Program-made: the position numbers and the translations under genes | DNA from: Traorella massiliensis | GTDB taxonomy: Bacteria > Bacillota_I > Bacilli_A > Erysipelotrichales > Erysipelotrichaceae | Length of the DNA stretch: 64,000 nucleotides | Direction of reading: 5' to 3' | Assembly: GCF_900104665.1 (NCBI RefSeq) | Contig: NZ_LT629969.1 | Coordinates: 715,716-779,715, forward strand | In this document: positions 32,967 through 42,205 of the stretch, piece by piece | Numbering within the stretch: position 1 is the first letter of the stretch | How the letters are laid out: each line of letters opens with the position of its first letter | Notes under the pieces: model-generated | What the model saw: only the letters and a program-made list of their open reading frames with translations | What the model was told of the DNA's origin: nothing | Databases searched by the model: none

Positions 32967-35111
32967 ATGAATCTTGCATCTTGTTATATTGAGAATAATA
33001 CAAGTGCTTTAGATCAGACCTATACGTATCAGTTTAAAAATGAACCGGTAGAAATAGGAAAAAGAGTGCTTGTTAATTTTAATTATCGTGAATGTGTGGC
33101 TTTTGTAGATAGTATCGAAATGAACTCTTCAAAAACATTTCCTTATGAAATAAAGCCTATTTTAAGTGTGCTTGATGAACAGCCAATCTTAAATGCGGAA
33201 ATGATCGATTTGGCGAAGTGGATCAGTAAGACAAGCATTTCAACGGTGATCAGTGCCTTGCAGGCAATGGTACCGCCAGCTTTGAAGCCTAAAAGCAATG
33301 ACATTAAGATCAAAATGGAAAAATGGGTTCGCCCACTAGATGATCATACAAAAACACCAAAGCAGGCCATGCTTTATGAACGATTAATCAAAGAAGGAGA
33401 AATGAAGCGCAGCGAATGGCTGAAACTTTCCTCTCTTTCTAAAAAATTAGAAGAGATGGGCTGTGTAGAAATATTTGAGAAAGAAAAGCGGACATATGAA
33501 GAGGTTATTGAGAAAAAACCATGCCATATTGTTTTAAATGAAGAACAAAAACATGCGGTAGAGCGTATCCTGCATTCTTCAAAAGATGTGATTGCTTTAA
33601 AGGGAGTTACAGGAAGTGGTAAAACAGAGGTTTATCTTCATGCAGCTGAAGCGGTATTAAAGCAGGGACGAGAGGTCTTGATCTTAGTGCCGGAAATTTC
33701 ATTGACACCTTTAATGGTTAAAAGAGTCCAAGAACGTTTTGGAAATGATGTGGCCATTTATCATAGCGGATTGAGTGCACAACAGAAATATGAACAGTAT
33801 CAAAGCGTACGAGGCAAAGAAAAACGTATCGTTGTAGGGACTCGCAGTGCTGTTTTCATGCCGTTTTCAGATCTTGGATTAATTATTTTGGATGAAGAAC
33901 ATGATCTTAGTTACAAGCAGGATCAAAACTGTCGCTATCATGCACGTGATGTAGCCCTTCATCGTGCTAAGACACATCATGCCAGAGTGGTATTGGCAAG
34001 TGCCACACCTTCTTTAGATACGATGGCAAGGGCACTAAAGAAGGTTTATGAGCTGGTAGAAATCAAGCATCGTGTCAATCAGAGCTTACCTCATGTAAAG
34101 CTGATCAATATGAATGAAGTGATTCGCAAAAAACAGTCTTATATCCTGAGTGATGAAATGATCACCGAAATGAGAAAGACGCTGGATCGCAAACAGCAGA
34201 TCATCTTACTTTTAAATCGTCGTGGTTATCAGCCAATTTTGCGATGCAGCCAATGTGGTAAGGTCTTAATGTGTCCACACTGTGATAAGCCTTTAGTATT
34301 ACATAAAGAAAAAAATACGTTAAATTGTCATTTGTGTGGAACGGTATTGAAAAGAATTTATGAATGTCCACAGTGTCATGGTAAGCTTAGCGGCAGTGGT
34401 TTTGGAACGCAGATGCTGGAGGAAAAAGTAGCACAGCTTTTCCCGGATGCTCGTTTGATTCGTATGGATGCGGATACGACAACTCGTAAAAATGCGCATG
34501 AAACACTTTTGAAGGCTTTTGAAAATCATGAGGCAGATATTCTTTTAGGAACACAGATGATTTCTAAAGGACTTGATTTTGAAAATGTCACTTTAGTAGG
34601 TATTTTGCAGGGAGATGCCATGCTGGCACGAAGTGATTATCGCAGTGCAGAGCTAACTTTTGATTTATTGACGCAGGCTAGTGGAAGAAGCGGACGTGGC
34701 AACACAAATGGAAAGGTTCTGATTCAGGTCTATGATGAAGATCATTATGCGATTCAATGTGCTTTAAAACAGGACTATGACAGTTTCTTCAGACATGAGA
34801 TGCAGTATCGTCATTTAGCGGGTTATCCGCCTTATACTTATTTATGTGCCTTAACTTTTATCAGTAAGGATGAAAGTGGCTCTGATGAAGCAAATCATGT
34901 GATGAAACTTTTAAAAGAAAAAGATTTTAAAGTTTTAGGAGTCAGTGAACTTTTGAAGATTCAGGATGAAAAACGTTATCGTATCTGTGTCAAAAGTAAA
35001 TCATTAGAACTTCTTCAAAAAGAAATCTATGATGTTTATCAGCATCATCGTACATCAAAAAGCAGAGTAAAACTGCATATCGACATGAATCCTTTGACAT
35101 TGGATGATTAG
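32967..35111 (+). CDS. priA: Primosomal helicase PriA
   Basis: A 714-residue restart helicase. It shows the N-terminal 3'-DNA-binding domain (LASCYIENNTSALDQTYTY), Walker A GVTGSGKTE, the DEEHD box, and four zinc-binding cysteine pairs (CSQCG, CPHC, CHLCG, CPQCHG). I prefer ATG 32967, which has GGTGA 6 bases ahead, over ATG 32946/32949, which have no site; the conserved protein begins with this residue. Overlap-free with rsmB, 7 bases ahead. Confidence 0.93.
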   Translation: MNLASCYIENNTSALDQTYTYQFKNEPVEIGKRVLVNFNYRECVAFVDSIEMNSSKTFPYEIKPILSVLDEQPILNAEMIDLAKWISKTSISTVISALQAMVPPALKPKSNDIKIKMEKWVRPLDDHTKTPKQAMLYERLIKEGEMKRSEWLKLSSLSKKLEEMGCVEIFEKEKRTYEEVIEKKPCHIVLNEEQKHAVERILHSSKDVIALKGVTGSGKTEVYLHAAEAVLKQGREVLILVPEISLTPLMVKRVQERFGNDVAIYHSGLSAQQKYEQYQSVRGKEKRIVVGTRSAVFMPFSDLGLIILDEEHDLSYKQDQNCRYHARDVALHRAKTHHARVVLASATPSLDTMARALKKVYELVEIKHRVNQSLPHVKLINMNEVIRKKQSYILSDEMITEMRKTLDRKQQIILLLNRRGYQPILRCSQCGKVLMCPHCDKPLVLHKEKNTLNCHLCGTVLKRIYECPQCHGKLSGSGFGTQMLEEKVAQLFPDARLIRMDADTTTRKNAHETLLKAFENHEADILLGTQMISKGLDFENVTLVGILQGDAMLARSDYRSAELTFDLLTQASGRSGRGNTNGKVLIQVYDEDHYAIQCALKQDYDSFFRHEMQYRHLAGYPPYTYLCALTFISKDESGSDEANHVMKLLKEKDFKVLGVSELLKIQDEKRYRICVKSKSLELLQKEIYDVYQHHRTSKSRVKLHIDMNPLTLDD

Positions 35112-35118
35112 GAGGAAT

Positions 35119-36369
35119 ATGAACGCAAGAGAAAAAGCTTATGAGCTATTATGTGAGATCGTTTTGAAAAAAAAGTATTCTAATTTGGCTTTAAGACATG
35201 GAATCAATGATTTTTCAGCCTTAGATCGTTCTTTGATCGTTTCAATCGTTTATGGAACGATGCAGAACTATATTTATGTTCGCTATTTATGGGAAGATTT
35301 CGTTTCAAAGAAACTTCCCAATGATATGGCTGTTTTAATGGATATGAGCATTTATCAGCTTGTCTTTTTAGATAAGCTTCCAAATTATGCAATTGTGAGT
35401 GAAGCGGTCGATATTGCTTCTAAAAAGCATAAAGGAAAATATAAAAGTGTCATCAATGCTCTTTTAAGACGCTTTTTAAGAGAAGAGAGAAGAGAAGTCA
35501 GTCATGATCCTTTAGAAAGACTTTCGATTACTACTTCGCATCCGTTATGGCTTGTCAAGATGTGGGAGCGACAATATGGATTTGAAACAGCTCAGAAAAT
35601 CTGTGACAATGATCAGCAAATACCTGTACAGGCATGTCGAGTGAATACTCTATTCACTGATCGAGAAACGCTGATGAAAGAAAATGAACACTTTCAATTA
35701 GGAAAACTGAGTCGGGATGGTTTGATTTATGATGGAGAAGCACTGGCTCAGACAAAAGAATATAATGAAGGTAAGATTACGATTCAGGATGAGGCCAGTC
35801 AGTGTGTGGCTTTCTTTCTTGATCCTCAGCCCAATGAGAAAGTTTTAGATGTTTGTGCTGCTCCTGGAACCAAAAGTACTCATTTGGCTCAGCTGATGCA
35901 TGATCAAGGAGAAATCATTGCCTGTGACATACACAAACATCGTGTCGAACTGATCGAAAGTTCTTTGAAAAGACTCGGTATTCACTGTGTACAGCCCATG
36001 GTAAATGATGGAACAAAGAGTCATGAAGTATTTGAACATGAGTCTTTTGATCGTATCTTACTTGACGCACCTTGCAGCGGATATGGCGTATTAAAAAGAA
36101 AAAATGATATCAAAGTACATATGCAAAGCAGTGATATGGATGAAATCATCCCCCTCCAGCAGGAGTTATTAGAAAGTGTCAGTGTTCTTTTGAAAAAAGG
36201 TGGAAGACTGGTTTATAGTACTTGTACATTAAATAAAAAAGAAAATGAGAAACAAATTGAAAACTTTTTAAAAAAGCATGATGATTTTATATGTGAAAAG
36301 ATGCGAACGATCTTTCCATATGAATATGATAGTGATGGCTTTTTTATGGCTCGTCTTATAAAAAAATAG
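35119..36369 (+). CDS. rsmB: 16S rRNA (cytosine-967-C5) methyltransferase RsmB
   Basis: A 416-residue m5C methyltransferase. The N-terminal NusB-like domain (LDRSLIVSIVYGTMQNY) precedes the SAM domain (VLDVCAAPGTKSTHLA), the DAPCSGYGVLKRK catalytic loop and the nucleophilic Cys in YSTCTLNKKENE. ATG 35119 follows AGGAGG; the upstream ATG 35104 overlaps priA. The usual fmt gene between priA and rsmB is absent here. Confidence 0.95.
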   Translation: MNAREKAYELLCEIVLKKKYSNLALRHGINDFSALDRSLIVSIVYGTMQNYIYVRYLWEDFVSKKLPNDMAVLMDMSIYQLVFLDKLPNYAIVSEAVDIASKKHKGKYKSVINALLRRFLREERREVSHDPLERLSITTSHPLWLVKMWERQYGFETAQKICDNDQQIPVQACRVNTLFTDRETLMKENEHFQLGKLSRDGLIYDGEALAQTKEYNEGKITIQDEASQCVAFFLDPQPNEKVLDVCAAPGTKSTHLAQLMHDQGEIIACDIHKHRVELIESSLKRLGIHCVQPMVNDGTKSHEVFEHESFDRILLDAPCSGYGVLKRKNDIKVHMQSSDMDEIIPLQQELLESVSVLLKKGGRLVYSTCTLNKKENEKQIENFLKKHDDFICEKMRTIFPYEYDSDGFFMARLIKK

Positions 36370-36392
36370 GTTTCTTTTATTCATAAAAGCGT

Positions 36393-36405
36393 TATAATAA
36401 TAACC
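36393..36405 (+). promoter_or_regulatory. -10 box directly before azlC, possible leaderless start
   Basis: TATAAT at 36393-36398 ends 7 bases before the azlC ATG (36406), with no Shine-Dalgarno site. Transcription would begin at or next to the start codon. The -35 region is poor. Confidence 0.45.
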
Positions 36406-37077
36406 ATGAAAAAAGATGTGATCAAAAAAGCTTTTCAATTGACCTTTCCAGTCATGATGGGATATATTTTCGTGGCAATCGCATTTGCGGTATTGATGAA
36501 AGAAAAGGGCTTGAGCCCGCTTTATTCATTGCTTTTAAGCATATTTGTGTATGCAGGTGCCATGCAGTTTGCGGCAGTGGAATTATTAAGCAGTGGTGCA
36601 GGAATTCTTTCAGCAGCGATCATGACGCTTATGGTGAATATTCGTCATATTTTCTATGGATTGAGTCTGATTGAGCCTTATAAGAAAATGAAAAAAGAAA
36701 AATATTATTTCATTCATTCATTAAGTGATGAAACTTATTCTATATTATGTACTCAGGACAAGAATGATCGTCCGCTTTTGCTTTTGATTGGTCTATTCAA
36801 TCAGCTTTACTGGATTGCGGGTACACTGATCGGTTCCTGGCTGAGTGAATATCTGTTTTTTGATACGACTGGTATCGATTTTGCGATGAATGCTCTTTTC
36901 CTGGTTATTTTTGTAGAACAGTGGCAGTCGGTGGAGCATCATTTTCCTGCTATCTTAGGAATTGTGCTATCCCTTGTCTGTCTAGTGGTGTTTGGACAAA
37001 ATCAGATGGTAATCATGAGCATGATTTTGATTCTAGCTTCTCTTTTAGCTTATCGAAAACTGAAAGGAGTGAATTAG
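36406..37077 (+). CDS. azlC: AzlC-family branched-chain amino acid exporter subunit
   Basis: A 223-residue membrane protein with the AzlC pattern: AFQLTFPVMMGYIFVAIAF, AGAMQFAAVELL and LMVNIRHIFYGLSL. With AzlD it forms an exporter for branched-chain amino acids or their analogues. The start has no ribosome site but a TATAAT 7 bases upstream. The azlD ATG follows its stop at once. Confidence 0.9.
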   Translation: MKKDVIKKAFQLTFPVMMGYIFVAIAFAVLMKEKGLSPLYSLLLSIFVYAGAMQFAAVELLSSGAGILSAAIMTLMVNIRHIFYGLSLIEPYKKMKKEKYYFIHSLSDETYSILCTQDKNDRPLLLLIGLFNQLYWIAGTLIGSWLSEYLFFDTTGIDFAMNALFLVIFVEQWQSVEHHFPAILGIVLSLVCLVVFGQNQMVIMSMILILASLLAYRKLKGVN

Positions 37078-37395
37078 ATGGATAAGATCATTGTTACTAT
37101 TTTAGTGATGGCGATCATTACTTATCTTACACGGGCACTGCCTTTCTTTATCTGGGGATCGAAGCCTTGTCCTGCTATCATTCAGTATTTAGGGGAAACA
37201 CTTCCTTATGCGATGATGGCTCTTTTGGTTGTCTATGCTTTTAAAAGCGTTTCAATTACGACAAGTCCTTTTGGTTTACCGGAACTGATCGCAGGAGCTC
37301 TTTGTGTTGTCTTGCATTTATGGAAGCATAATCAGTTACTTTCGATTGGGGCTTCTACGATTACTTATATGTTTCTGATACAGGTCATTTTTTAG
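37078..37395 (+). CDS. azlD: AzlD-family exporter subunit
   Basis: A 105-residue small membrane partner of AzlC, with ITYLTRALPFFIWG and LPYAMMALLVVYAFK. Begins right after the azlC stop with AAAGGAG upstream. Full length. Confidence 0.9.
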   Translation: MDKIIVTILVMAIITYLTRALPFFIWGSKPCPAIIQYLGETLPYAMMALLVVYAFKSVSITTSPFGLPELIAGALCVVLHLWKHNQLLSIGASTITYMFLIQVIF

Positions 37396-37405
37396 GAGGA
37401 AAATT

Positions 37406-38140
37406 ATGGAAGTCATACGTTCATTACAAAATACACGTATTAAAAGCTGGTGCAAGCTTCATGAGAAAAAGTATCGTGAAAAAGAACAGCAGTTTCTGAT
37501 CGAAAATGAGCATTTGATCAATGAGGCCATATCAGCTCATCTTTTAGAAACACTCATATTAAAGGAAGATGAGAAAATCTCTTTTGATTTTGAAGGACCT
37601 GTTTATTATGTTAGTGAAGAGGTCATGAAGAAATTGAAGATGAGTCAGTCACTCCCAGCTTGTATGGGCGTTTGTCGCATTCCTAAAACCAACCAGCATT
37701 TAGGAAATAAAATTATCTTATGTGATGATATTCAAGATCCGGGTAATGTAGGAACGATGATTCGTAGCGCTTATGCTTTTGGTTTTGATTCTTTTATCGT
37801 ATCAAATTTAAGTGCTGATTTATACAATGATAAAACACTACGATCCACACAAGGGGCTATATTTCATATGAATGTCTGTCGTGGTAATTTAGTAGATTTT
37901 ATAACTCTTTTAAAAAGAAAAGACTATAAGATTTATGCAACTTCGCTTAAAGATGCGAAAGGATTAAGTGAATTTAAAAACGAAGAAAAGATAGTTTTGA
38001 TTTTTGGTAATGAAGGACGAGGTGTCCGTCAGGAATTATTAGAGATGGCAGATGATCGTATATTTATTGAAATGAATCGTTTTGAGAGCTTAAATGTCGC
38101 AATGGCAGCGACAATTTGTTGTTATTGGTTCCGTAGTTAG
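37406..38140 (+). CDS. SpoU/TrmH-family RNA 2'-O-methyltransferase
   Basis: A 244-residue SPOUT methyltransferase of the YsgA/RlmB type, acting on rRNA or tRNA ribose. An N-terminal substrate-binding domain (RSLQNTRIKSWCKLHEKKYR) is followed by the knotted domain: DDIQDPGNVGTMIRSAYAFG, FGNEGRGV and ESLNVAMAATI. AGGAGG precedes the ATG. The exact target nucleotide is unknown. Confidence 0.88.
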   Translation: MEVIRSLQNTRIKSWCKLHEKKYREKEQQFLIENEHLINEAISAHLLETLILKEDEKISFDFEGPVYYVSEEVMKKLKMSQSLPACMGVCRIPKTNQHLGNKIILCDDIQDPGNVGTMIRSAYAFGFDSFIVSNLSADLYNDKTLRSTQGAIFHMNVCRGNLVDFITLLKRKDYKIYATSLKDAKGLSEFKNEEKIVLIFGNEGRGVRQELLEMADDRIFIEMNRFESLNVAMAATICCYWFRS

Positions 38141-38219
38141 TTAATTTTATAGAATATATGTCATTCATGATTTGCTTTTTTTGAATTTGAAATTATAATA
38201 GATGCTGGAGGGATGAGCG

Positions 38220-39038
38220 ATGAATAAGAAAATCTGTTGTGTGAATGATATGCCGGGAGTAGGTAAGATTGCTCTGGCGGCAATGATACCGATTCTTTCA
38301 GCAAAAGGAATCTCGGTAACTTGTTTGCCTACAGCATTAGTATCAAATACGCTTGATTTTGGCAAGTTTGAGATTCTTGACACAAGTGATTATATGGATA
38401 AGACCATTGATGTCTGGAAAGAATTGGGTTTTACTTTTGATTGTATTTCTACAGGGTTTATGGTAAATCCTCAACAGGTTCGATTGGTAGAAAAGCTGAT
38501 CCATAATCAGAAGAAGGAAAATCTTTTAGTTGTTGTTGATCCGATCATGGGAGATGAAGGACATCTTTATAATGGTATGAGCGAAGAAAATGTTAAGATC
38601 ATGAGAGAACTGAGTGCTCATGCAGATATCTTACTTCCTAATTTTACTGAAGCTTGTTATTTGACCAGCCATTTTTATAAGAATAATATGACATTAAAAG
38701 ATGCCAATCAATTGATTGATGAATGCCGACAGTTAGGAGCTAAGTCTGTAGTCATTACGAGCGCTAAGATCAATGATCATAACTGTGTGATTGGCTATGA
38801 TCATTTAAAGGATGATTTCTTTACGATTGATTTTCAATTGATTCAGGCTCGTTTTCCAGGAACGGGAGATATTTTTTCAGCTGTTTTGATTGGTGAAGTT
38901 TTAAATGGCCGTAATCTGCATGATGCTGCTTTTAAAGCAATGAATGTTGTCAGTGAACTGATTAAAGAGAATCTGGATAAAAAGGAAAAGTTTTTAGGTA
39001 TCAGCATTGAAGAGTTTATTAAGGAAGGACGTTTATGA
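38220..39038 (+). CDS. Pyridoxal/pyridoxamine kinase (PdxK/PdxY-like)
   Basis: A 272-residue ribokinase-fold kinase for the B6 vitamers. It begins CCVNDMPGVGKIALAAMIPIL, and has VDPIMGDEGHLYNG and the anion-hole/catalytic end PGTGDIFSAVLIG with the catalytic Asp. GGAGGG precedes the ATG. The next gene starts within its stop codon. Confidence 0.88.
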   Translation: MNKKICCVNDMPGVGKIALAAMIPILSAKGISVTCLPTALVSNTLDFGKFEILDTSDYMDKTIDVWKELGFTFDCISTGFMVNPQQVRLVEKLIHNQKKENLLVVVDPIMGDEGHLYNGMSEENVKIMRELSAHADILLPNFTEACYLTSHFYKNNMTLKDANQLIDECRQLGAKSVVITSAKINDHNCVIGYDHLKDDFFTIDFQLIQARFPGTGDIFSAVLIGEVLNGRNLHDAAFKAMNVVSELIKENLDKKEKFLGISIEEFIKEGRL

Positions 39039-39274
39039 AAATCCGCATCAGCATAGTGGATCAAAAAGGAAGCTGTCCCTGTCATCGAGGACATCATGTA
39101 GGAGATGTCTTTGATTATGATCATGATCGAGGAAAGCTATGTCCTTTAGCAATGCATGTTCTTTTTCCGATGATCGATATTTTGCGTTACGGAGGTCAAT
39201 TAAAAAGTGATGTCTTTTGCTGTCCGGATGTAGATACGATCAATGTATTTAAAATAGAAAAGATTGATGAATGA
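39035..39274 (+). CDS. TIGR04076-family protein
   Basis: A 79-residue protein matching the TIGR04076 pattern: a CHRGHHVGD segment, then LCPLAMHVLFPMIDILRYGG and CCPDVDTINVF. Conserved Cys and His suggest metal binding; role unknown. Coupled to the kinase by a 4-base overlap. Confidence 0.75.
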   Translation: MKIRISIVDQKGSCPCHRGHHVGDVFDYDHDRGKLCPLAMHVLFPMIDILRYGGQLKSDVFCCPDVDTINVFKIEKIDE

Positions 39275-39311
39275 TATCCGTCAAGGATATTTTTCTATAA
39301 GGAGGAAGTTA

Positions 39312-39824
39312 ATGGAGTTGTGGGATTTGTATGATGAAAATGAAAATTTACTGCATCTGACACATGAAAGAGGAAAAGCATTGCCAAAGGGATGTTATCA
39401 TTTAGTGATTCATGTATGGACTTTTTCAAATGGAAAACTTTTAGTCTCTCAGCGTGATCCTCATAAGCCCTATGGTGGGAAATGGGAAGTAACAGGAGGA
39501 AGTGTCCTGGCGAATGAATCGGCCTTTGAGGGTGCAATACGTGAGCTTAGAGAGGAAACAGGTATTCAATGTTTAGAGAATGAACTACAGCTTCTGGTCA
39601 CGAAAATAGAAGGAGATTCTATCATTAAAAGCTTTATTCTTGTGAAAGAAGTTGATTCAAATATTTTGAAATGTCAAAAAGGAGAAACCATCGATATAAA
39701 GTTTGTAAGTCGTCAGCAGTGGCTGCAGATGATTGAAAATGATGAGGTAGCCAAACCGATCGTACGACATTATCATACTTATCAAAAAGAATTAGACAAG
39801 TATTTTTTGGAGGAAAAAAGATGA
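39312..39824 (+). CDS. NUDIX hydrolase
   Basis: A 170-residue NUDIX protein. The Nudix box reads GGSVLANESAFEGAIRELRE with EETGI next, complete with the Glu metal ligands. The N-terminus (WDLYDENENLL) resembles isopentenyl-diphosphate isomerase-like NUDIX proteins. The start is ATG 39312 after AAGGAGG. Its stop overlaps rimO (ATGA). Confidence 0.9.
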   Translation: MELWDLYDENENLLHLTHERGKALPKGCYHLVIHVWTFSNGKLLVSQRDPHKPYGGKWEVTGGSVLANESAFEGAIRELREETGIQCLENELQLLVTKIEGDSIIKSFILVKEVDSNILKCQKGETIDIKFVSRQQWLQMIENDEVAKPIVRHYHTYQKELDKYFLEEKR

Positions 39825-41122
39825 AAATTGGATTTGTATCATTAGGATGTGCGAAAAATCTTGTAGATAGTGAAAAGATCATGGGTATGTTGAAAGAAGG
39901 CGGACATGAGTTTGTTTCCAAACCATCGGATGCGGAAGCTATCATTATCAACACCTGTGGATTTATTCAAAGTGCGAAAGAAGAAGCCATCAATACGATC
40001 TTAGAAATGGCTGAATATAAAAAGAAAAATTGTAAGAAGCTGATCGTATGTGGATGTCTGGCACAACGTTATAAAGAAGATCTGGAAAAAGAGATGCCGG
40101 AAGTTGATCGTTTTATAGCTATTCGGGAATATCCACAGTTACATGAAATATTAAAAGAGGAACTTCAGATACCTTTACATGTATATGGAAAAAGTGAACG
40201 TCTTTCATCAGGAAAACCATGGACAGCTTATTTAAAAATAGCTGAAGGCTGTTCGAATCGCTGTACTTATTGTGCAATCCCGCTCATTCGTGGTGAAAAT
40301 GTATCTGTACCGATGGAAGATCTTGTTGAAGAAGCAAAGGATCTTGCAAGCAAAGGGGTAAAAGAATTAGTAGTGATTGCTCAGGATACGACAAAATATG
40401 GTATTGATCTTTATCATCGTTATGCACTTTTAGAGTTACTTGAAAAGTTGAATGAAATCAATGGGATTCATTGGATTCGTATTTTATATATGTATCCGGA
40501 TGAAATTAGTGATGAGCTCATTGAAGGTATGAAAAAACTGGATAAGGTATTGCCTTATTTTGATATACCGATGCAGCATAGTGATGCGAGAATGTTAAAG
40601 CTGATGAATCGTCGTGGTGATGAACATACAGTTCGACAATTGATTAAAAAGATTCGTGATACATTTGAAGATGCGACATTACGTACAACTTATATCGTAG
40701 GTTTCCCAACAGAAAGCAAACAGGATTTTGATAAGCTTTGTGATTTTGTAAAGGAAATTCGCTGGAATAAGATGGGAGCATTCACTTATTCAATTGAAGA
40801 AGATACACCTGCTTATGATATGGAACAAACAGTAAGTGAAGAAGAGAAAAAGGAACGTCTGGATGTACTAATGAGCTTGCAAAGTGAAATCTCTTATATG
40901 AATAACAGACAGTTGGCTGGTAAGACGATTGAAGTATTAGTAGAAGGTAAGGATGGTCTATCAGATAAATATGTAGGTCGTGGACGAATGCATGCTCCTG
41001 ATGATGTGGATGGTATCGTTGTTTTCACATCTATGAAGCATTTAGAATTAGGATCATTTGTTCATGTTAAGGTCAATGATGCAGATGAATATGACTTATA
41101 TGGAGAATTAGAAGAGGCGTAA
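39821..41122 (+). CDS. rimO: Ribosomal protein S12 methylthiotransferase RimO
   Basis: A 433-residue radical-SAM methylthiotransferase that modifies Asp88 of ribosomal protein S12. The N-terminal domain has cysteines in SLGCAKN, NTCGFIQ and CGCLAQRY for the auxiliary cluster; the radical-SAM CSNRCTYC motif follows, and a C-terminal TRAM domain. Full length. The terminator spans its stop. Confidence 0.95.
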   Translation: MKIGFVSLGCAKNLVDSEKIMGMLKEGGHEFVSKPSDAEAIIINTCGFIQSAKEEAINTILEMAEYKKKNCKKLIVCGCLAQRYKEDLEKEMPEVDRFIAIREYPQLHEILKEELQIPLHVYGKSERLSSGKPWTAYLKIAEGCSNRCTYCAIPLIRGENVSVPMEDLVEEAKDLASKGVKELVVIAQDTTKYGIDLYHRYALLELLEKLNEINGIHWIRILYMYPDEISDELIEGMKKLDKVLPYFDIPMQHSDARMLKLMNRRGDEHTVRQLIKKIRDTFEDATLRTTYIVGFPTESKQDFDKLCDFVKEIRWNKMGAFTYSIEEDTPAYDMEQTVSEEEKKERLDVLMSLQSEISYMNNRQLAGKTIEVLVEGKDGLSDKYVGRGRMHAPDDVDGIVVFTSMKHLELGSFVHVKVNDADEYDLYGELEEA

Positions 41123-41137
41123 AAGACGCCTTTTTTG
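41115..41137 (+). terminator. Terminator of rimO
   Basis: AGGCGT, loop AAAAG, ACGCCT, six T; overlaps the stop codon. Confidence 0.9.
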
Positions 41138-41183
41138 TTTGAATTTTAAATTTTGGTTAGAATATAGCTAGGAGGAAAATATT

Positions 41184-41774
41184 ATGAAATATTATGGTTA
41201 TATTCGAGTTTCGACAAAAGAACAAAATGAAGACAGACAAGTAGATGCATTGAAAGCTTATGAAATTCCACAAAAAAATGTTTTCATGGACAAACAAAGC
41301 GGTAAAGATTTTGAAAGACCTGCTTATCAGCAATTGATTTGTAAGTTAAAAAAGGGCGATGTATTAATCATTAAAAGCATTGATCGTCTAGGAAGAAATT
41401 ATGATGAAATTATAGAACAATGGCGTGTGATTACGAAACAGGTCGATGCAGATATCGTTGTAATCGATATGCCTTTATTAGATACAAGAGTAGGGAAAGA
41501 TCTTACGGGTAAATTTGTCGCTGATCTGGTTCTTCAGATTTTAAGCTATGTTGCACAAACAGAGCGTGAAGCCATTCGTCAAAGACAGGCTGAAGGAATA
41601 GCAGCCGCAAAAGCAAGAGGTGTTAAATTTGGGAGACCAAGAATTCCTCTTCCAAGTGATTTTCATGTAGTCAGTGAGCTTTATCGCCGACAGATGATCA
41701 CCTCTAGAGAAAGTGCAAGGATGTTAAGTGTATCACAAGATACTTTTTTAAGATGGAATAAAACTTATAGCTAG
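41184..41774 (+). CDS. Small serine recombinase (resolvase/invertase)
   Basis: A 196-residue serine recombinase. Catalytic domain: YGYIRVSTKEQNEDRQ (active Ser), FMDKQSGKDFERP, DVLIIKSIDRLGRN; the hinge helix LQILSYVAQTEREAIRQRQAEGI, then GRP and the helix-turn-helix SRESARMLSVSQDTFLRW. AGGAGG precedes the ATG. No transposase or inverted repeats were found nearby, so it may act on the chromosome or be a relic of a mobile element next to tRNA-Lys. The catalytic-domain-less protein at 9708 is its relative. Confidence 0.92.
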   Translation: MKYYGYIRVSTKEQNEDRQVDALKAYEIPQKNVFMDKQSGKDFERPAYQQLICKLKKGDVLIIKSIDRLGRNYDEIIEQWRVITKQVDADIVVIDMPLLDTRVGKDLTGKFVADLVLQILSYVAQTEREAIRQRQAEGIAAAKARGVKFGRPRIPLPSDFHVVSELYRRQMITSRESARMLSVSQDTFLRWNKTYS

Positions 41775-41960
41775 AGAAATTCAGGCATTTCTAGATGGAA
41801 TGCCTAATTTCAAGTTAGATAATATAGAGAAAAATTAAAAGAAATTTTTTAGTGATTCTATCAACGATATCATATTCAAAGTGATACGAATGTAAGGAGT
41901 AATATTAAAAAAATGGTATTGACAAGTTTGAAAACATATTGTATTATAATTGAGCGCTAT
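41775..41960 (+). promoter_or_regulatory. Non-coding spacer with tRNA-Lys promoter
   Basis: No gene. A stem AGGCATT/AATGCCT lies near 41792-41812 without a T-run. The promoter before the tRNA reads TTGACA (41919-41924), 17 bases, TATTAT (41942-41947). Confidence 0.65.
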
Positions 41961-42036
41961 GACTTGTTAGCTCAGCTGGCAGAGCAACTGACTCTTAATC
42001 AGTGGGTCCAGGGTTCGATTCCCTGACAGGTCACCA
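41961..42036 (+). tRNA. tRNA-Lys (anticodon CTT)
   Basis: A complete cloverleaf with encoded CCA. Acceptor GACTTGT pairs with ACAGGTC; the D arm contains GCTCAGC; the anticodon loop CTCTTAA gives CTT; the T arm shows GGTTCGATTCC. Confidence 0.95.
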
Positions 42037-42048
42037 TTTAATAGGATG

Positions 42049-42083
42049 TAGGCTTTCTTCGATAATGAGGAAAGCCTTTATTT
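42049..42083 (+). terminator. Terminator of tRNA-Lys
   Basis: AGGCTTTC and GAAAGCCT pair around a 12-base loop, followed by TTATTT. Confidence 0.75.
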
Positions 42084-42169
42084 ATGGGATATTTAGCTAT
42101 ATCGTGGTTTTGAGTTATCTAAACTCGCCACTTTTCCGCCACTTTTTGATAAAAAATCATGTATAACTC

Positions 42170-42205
42170 GTTTGTTATATGAAATTGGCATTTTATATAA
42201 CAAAC
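42170..42205 (+). repeat. Perfect 11-bp inverted repeat over the start codon of the serine hydrolase
   Basis: GTTTGTTATAT (42170-42180) and ATATAACAAAC (42195-42205), loop 14 bases. The ATG at 42179 lies in the left arm, so the start would be buried in an RNA hairpin. Confidence 0.8.
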
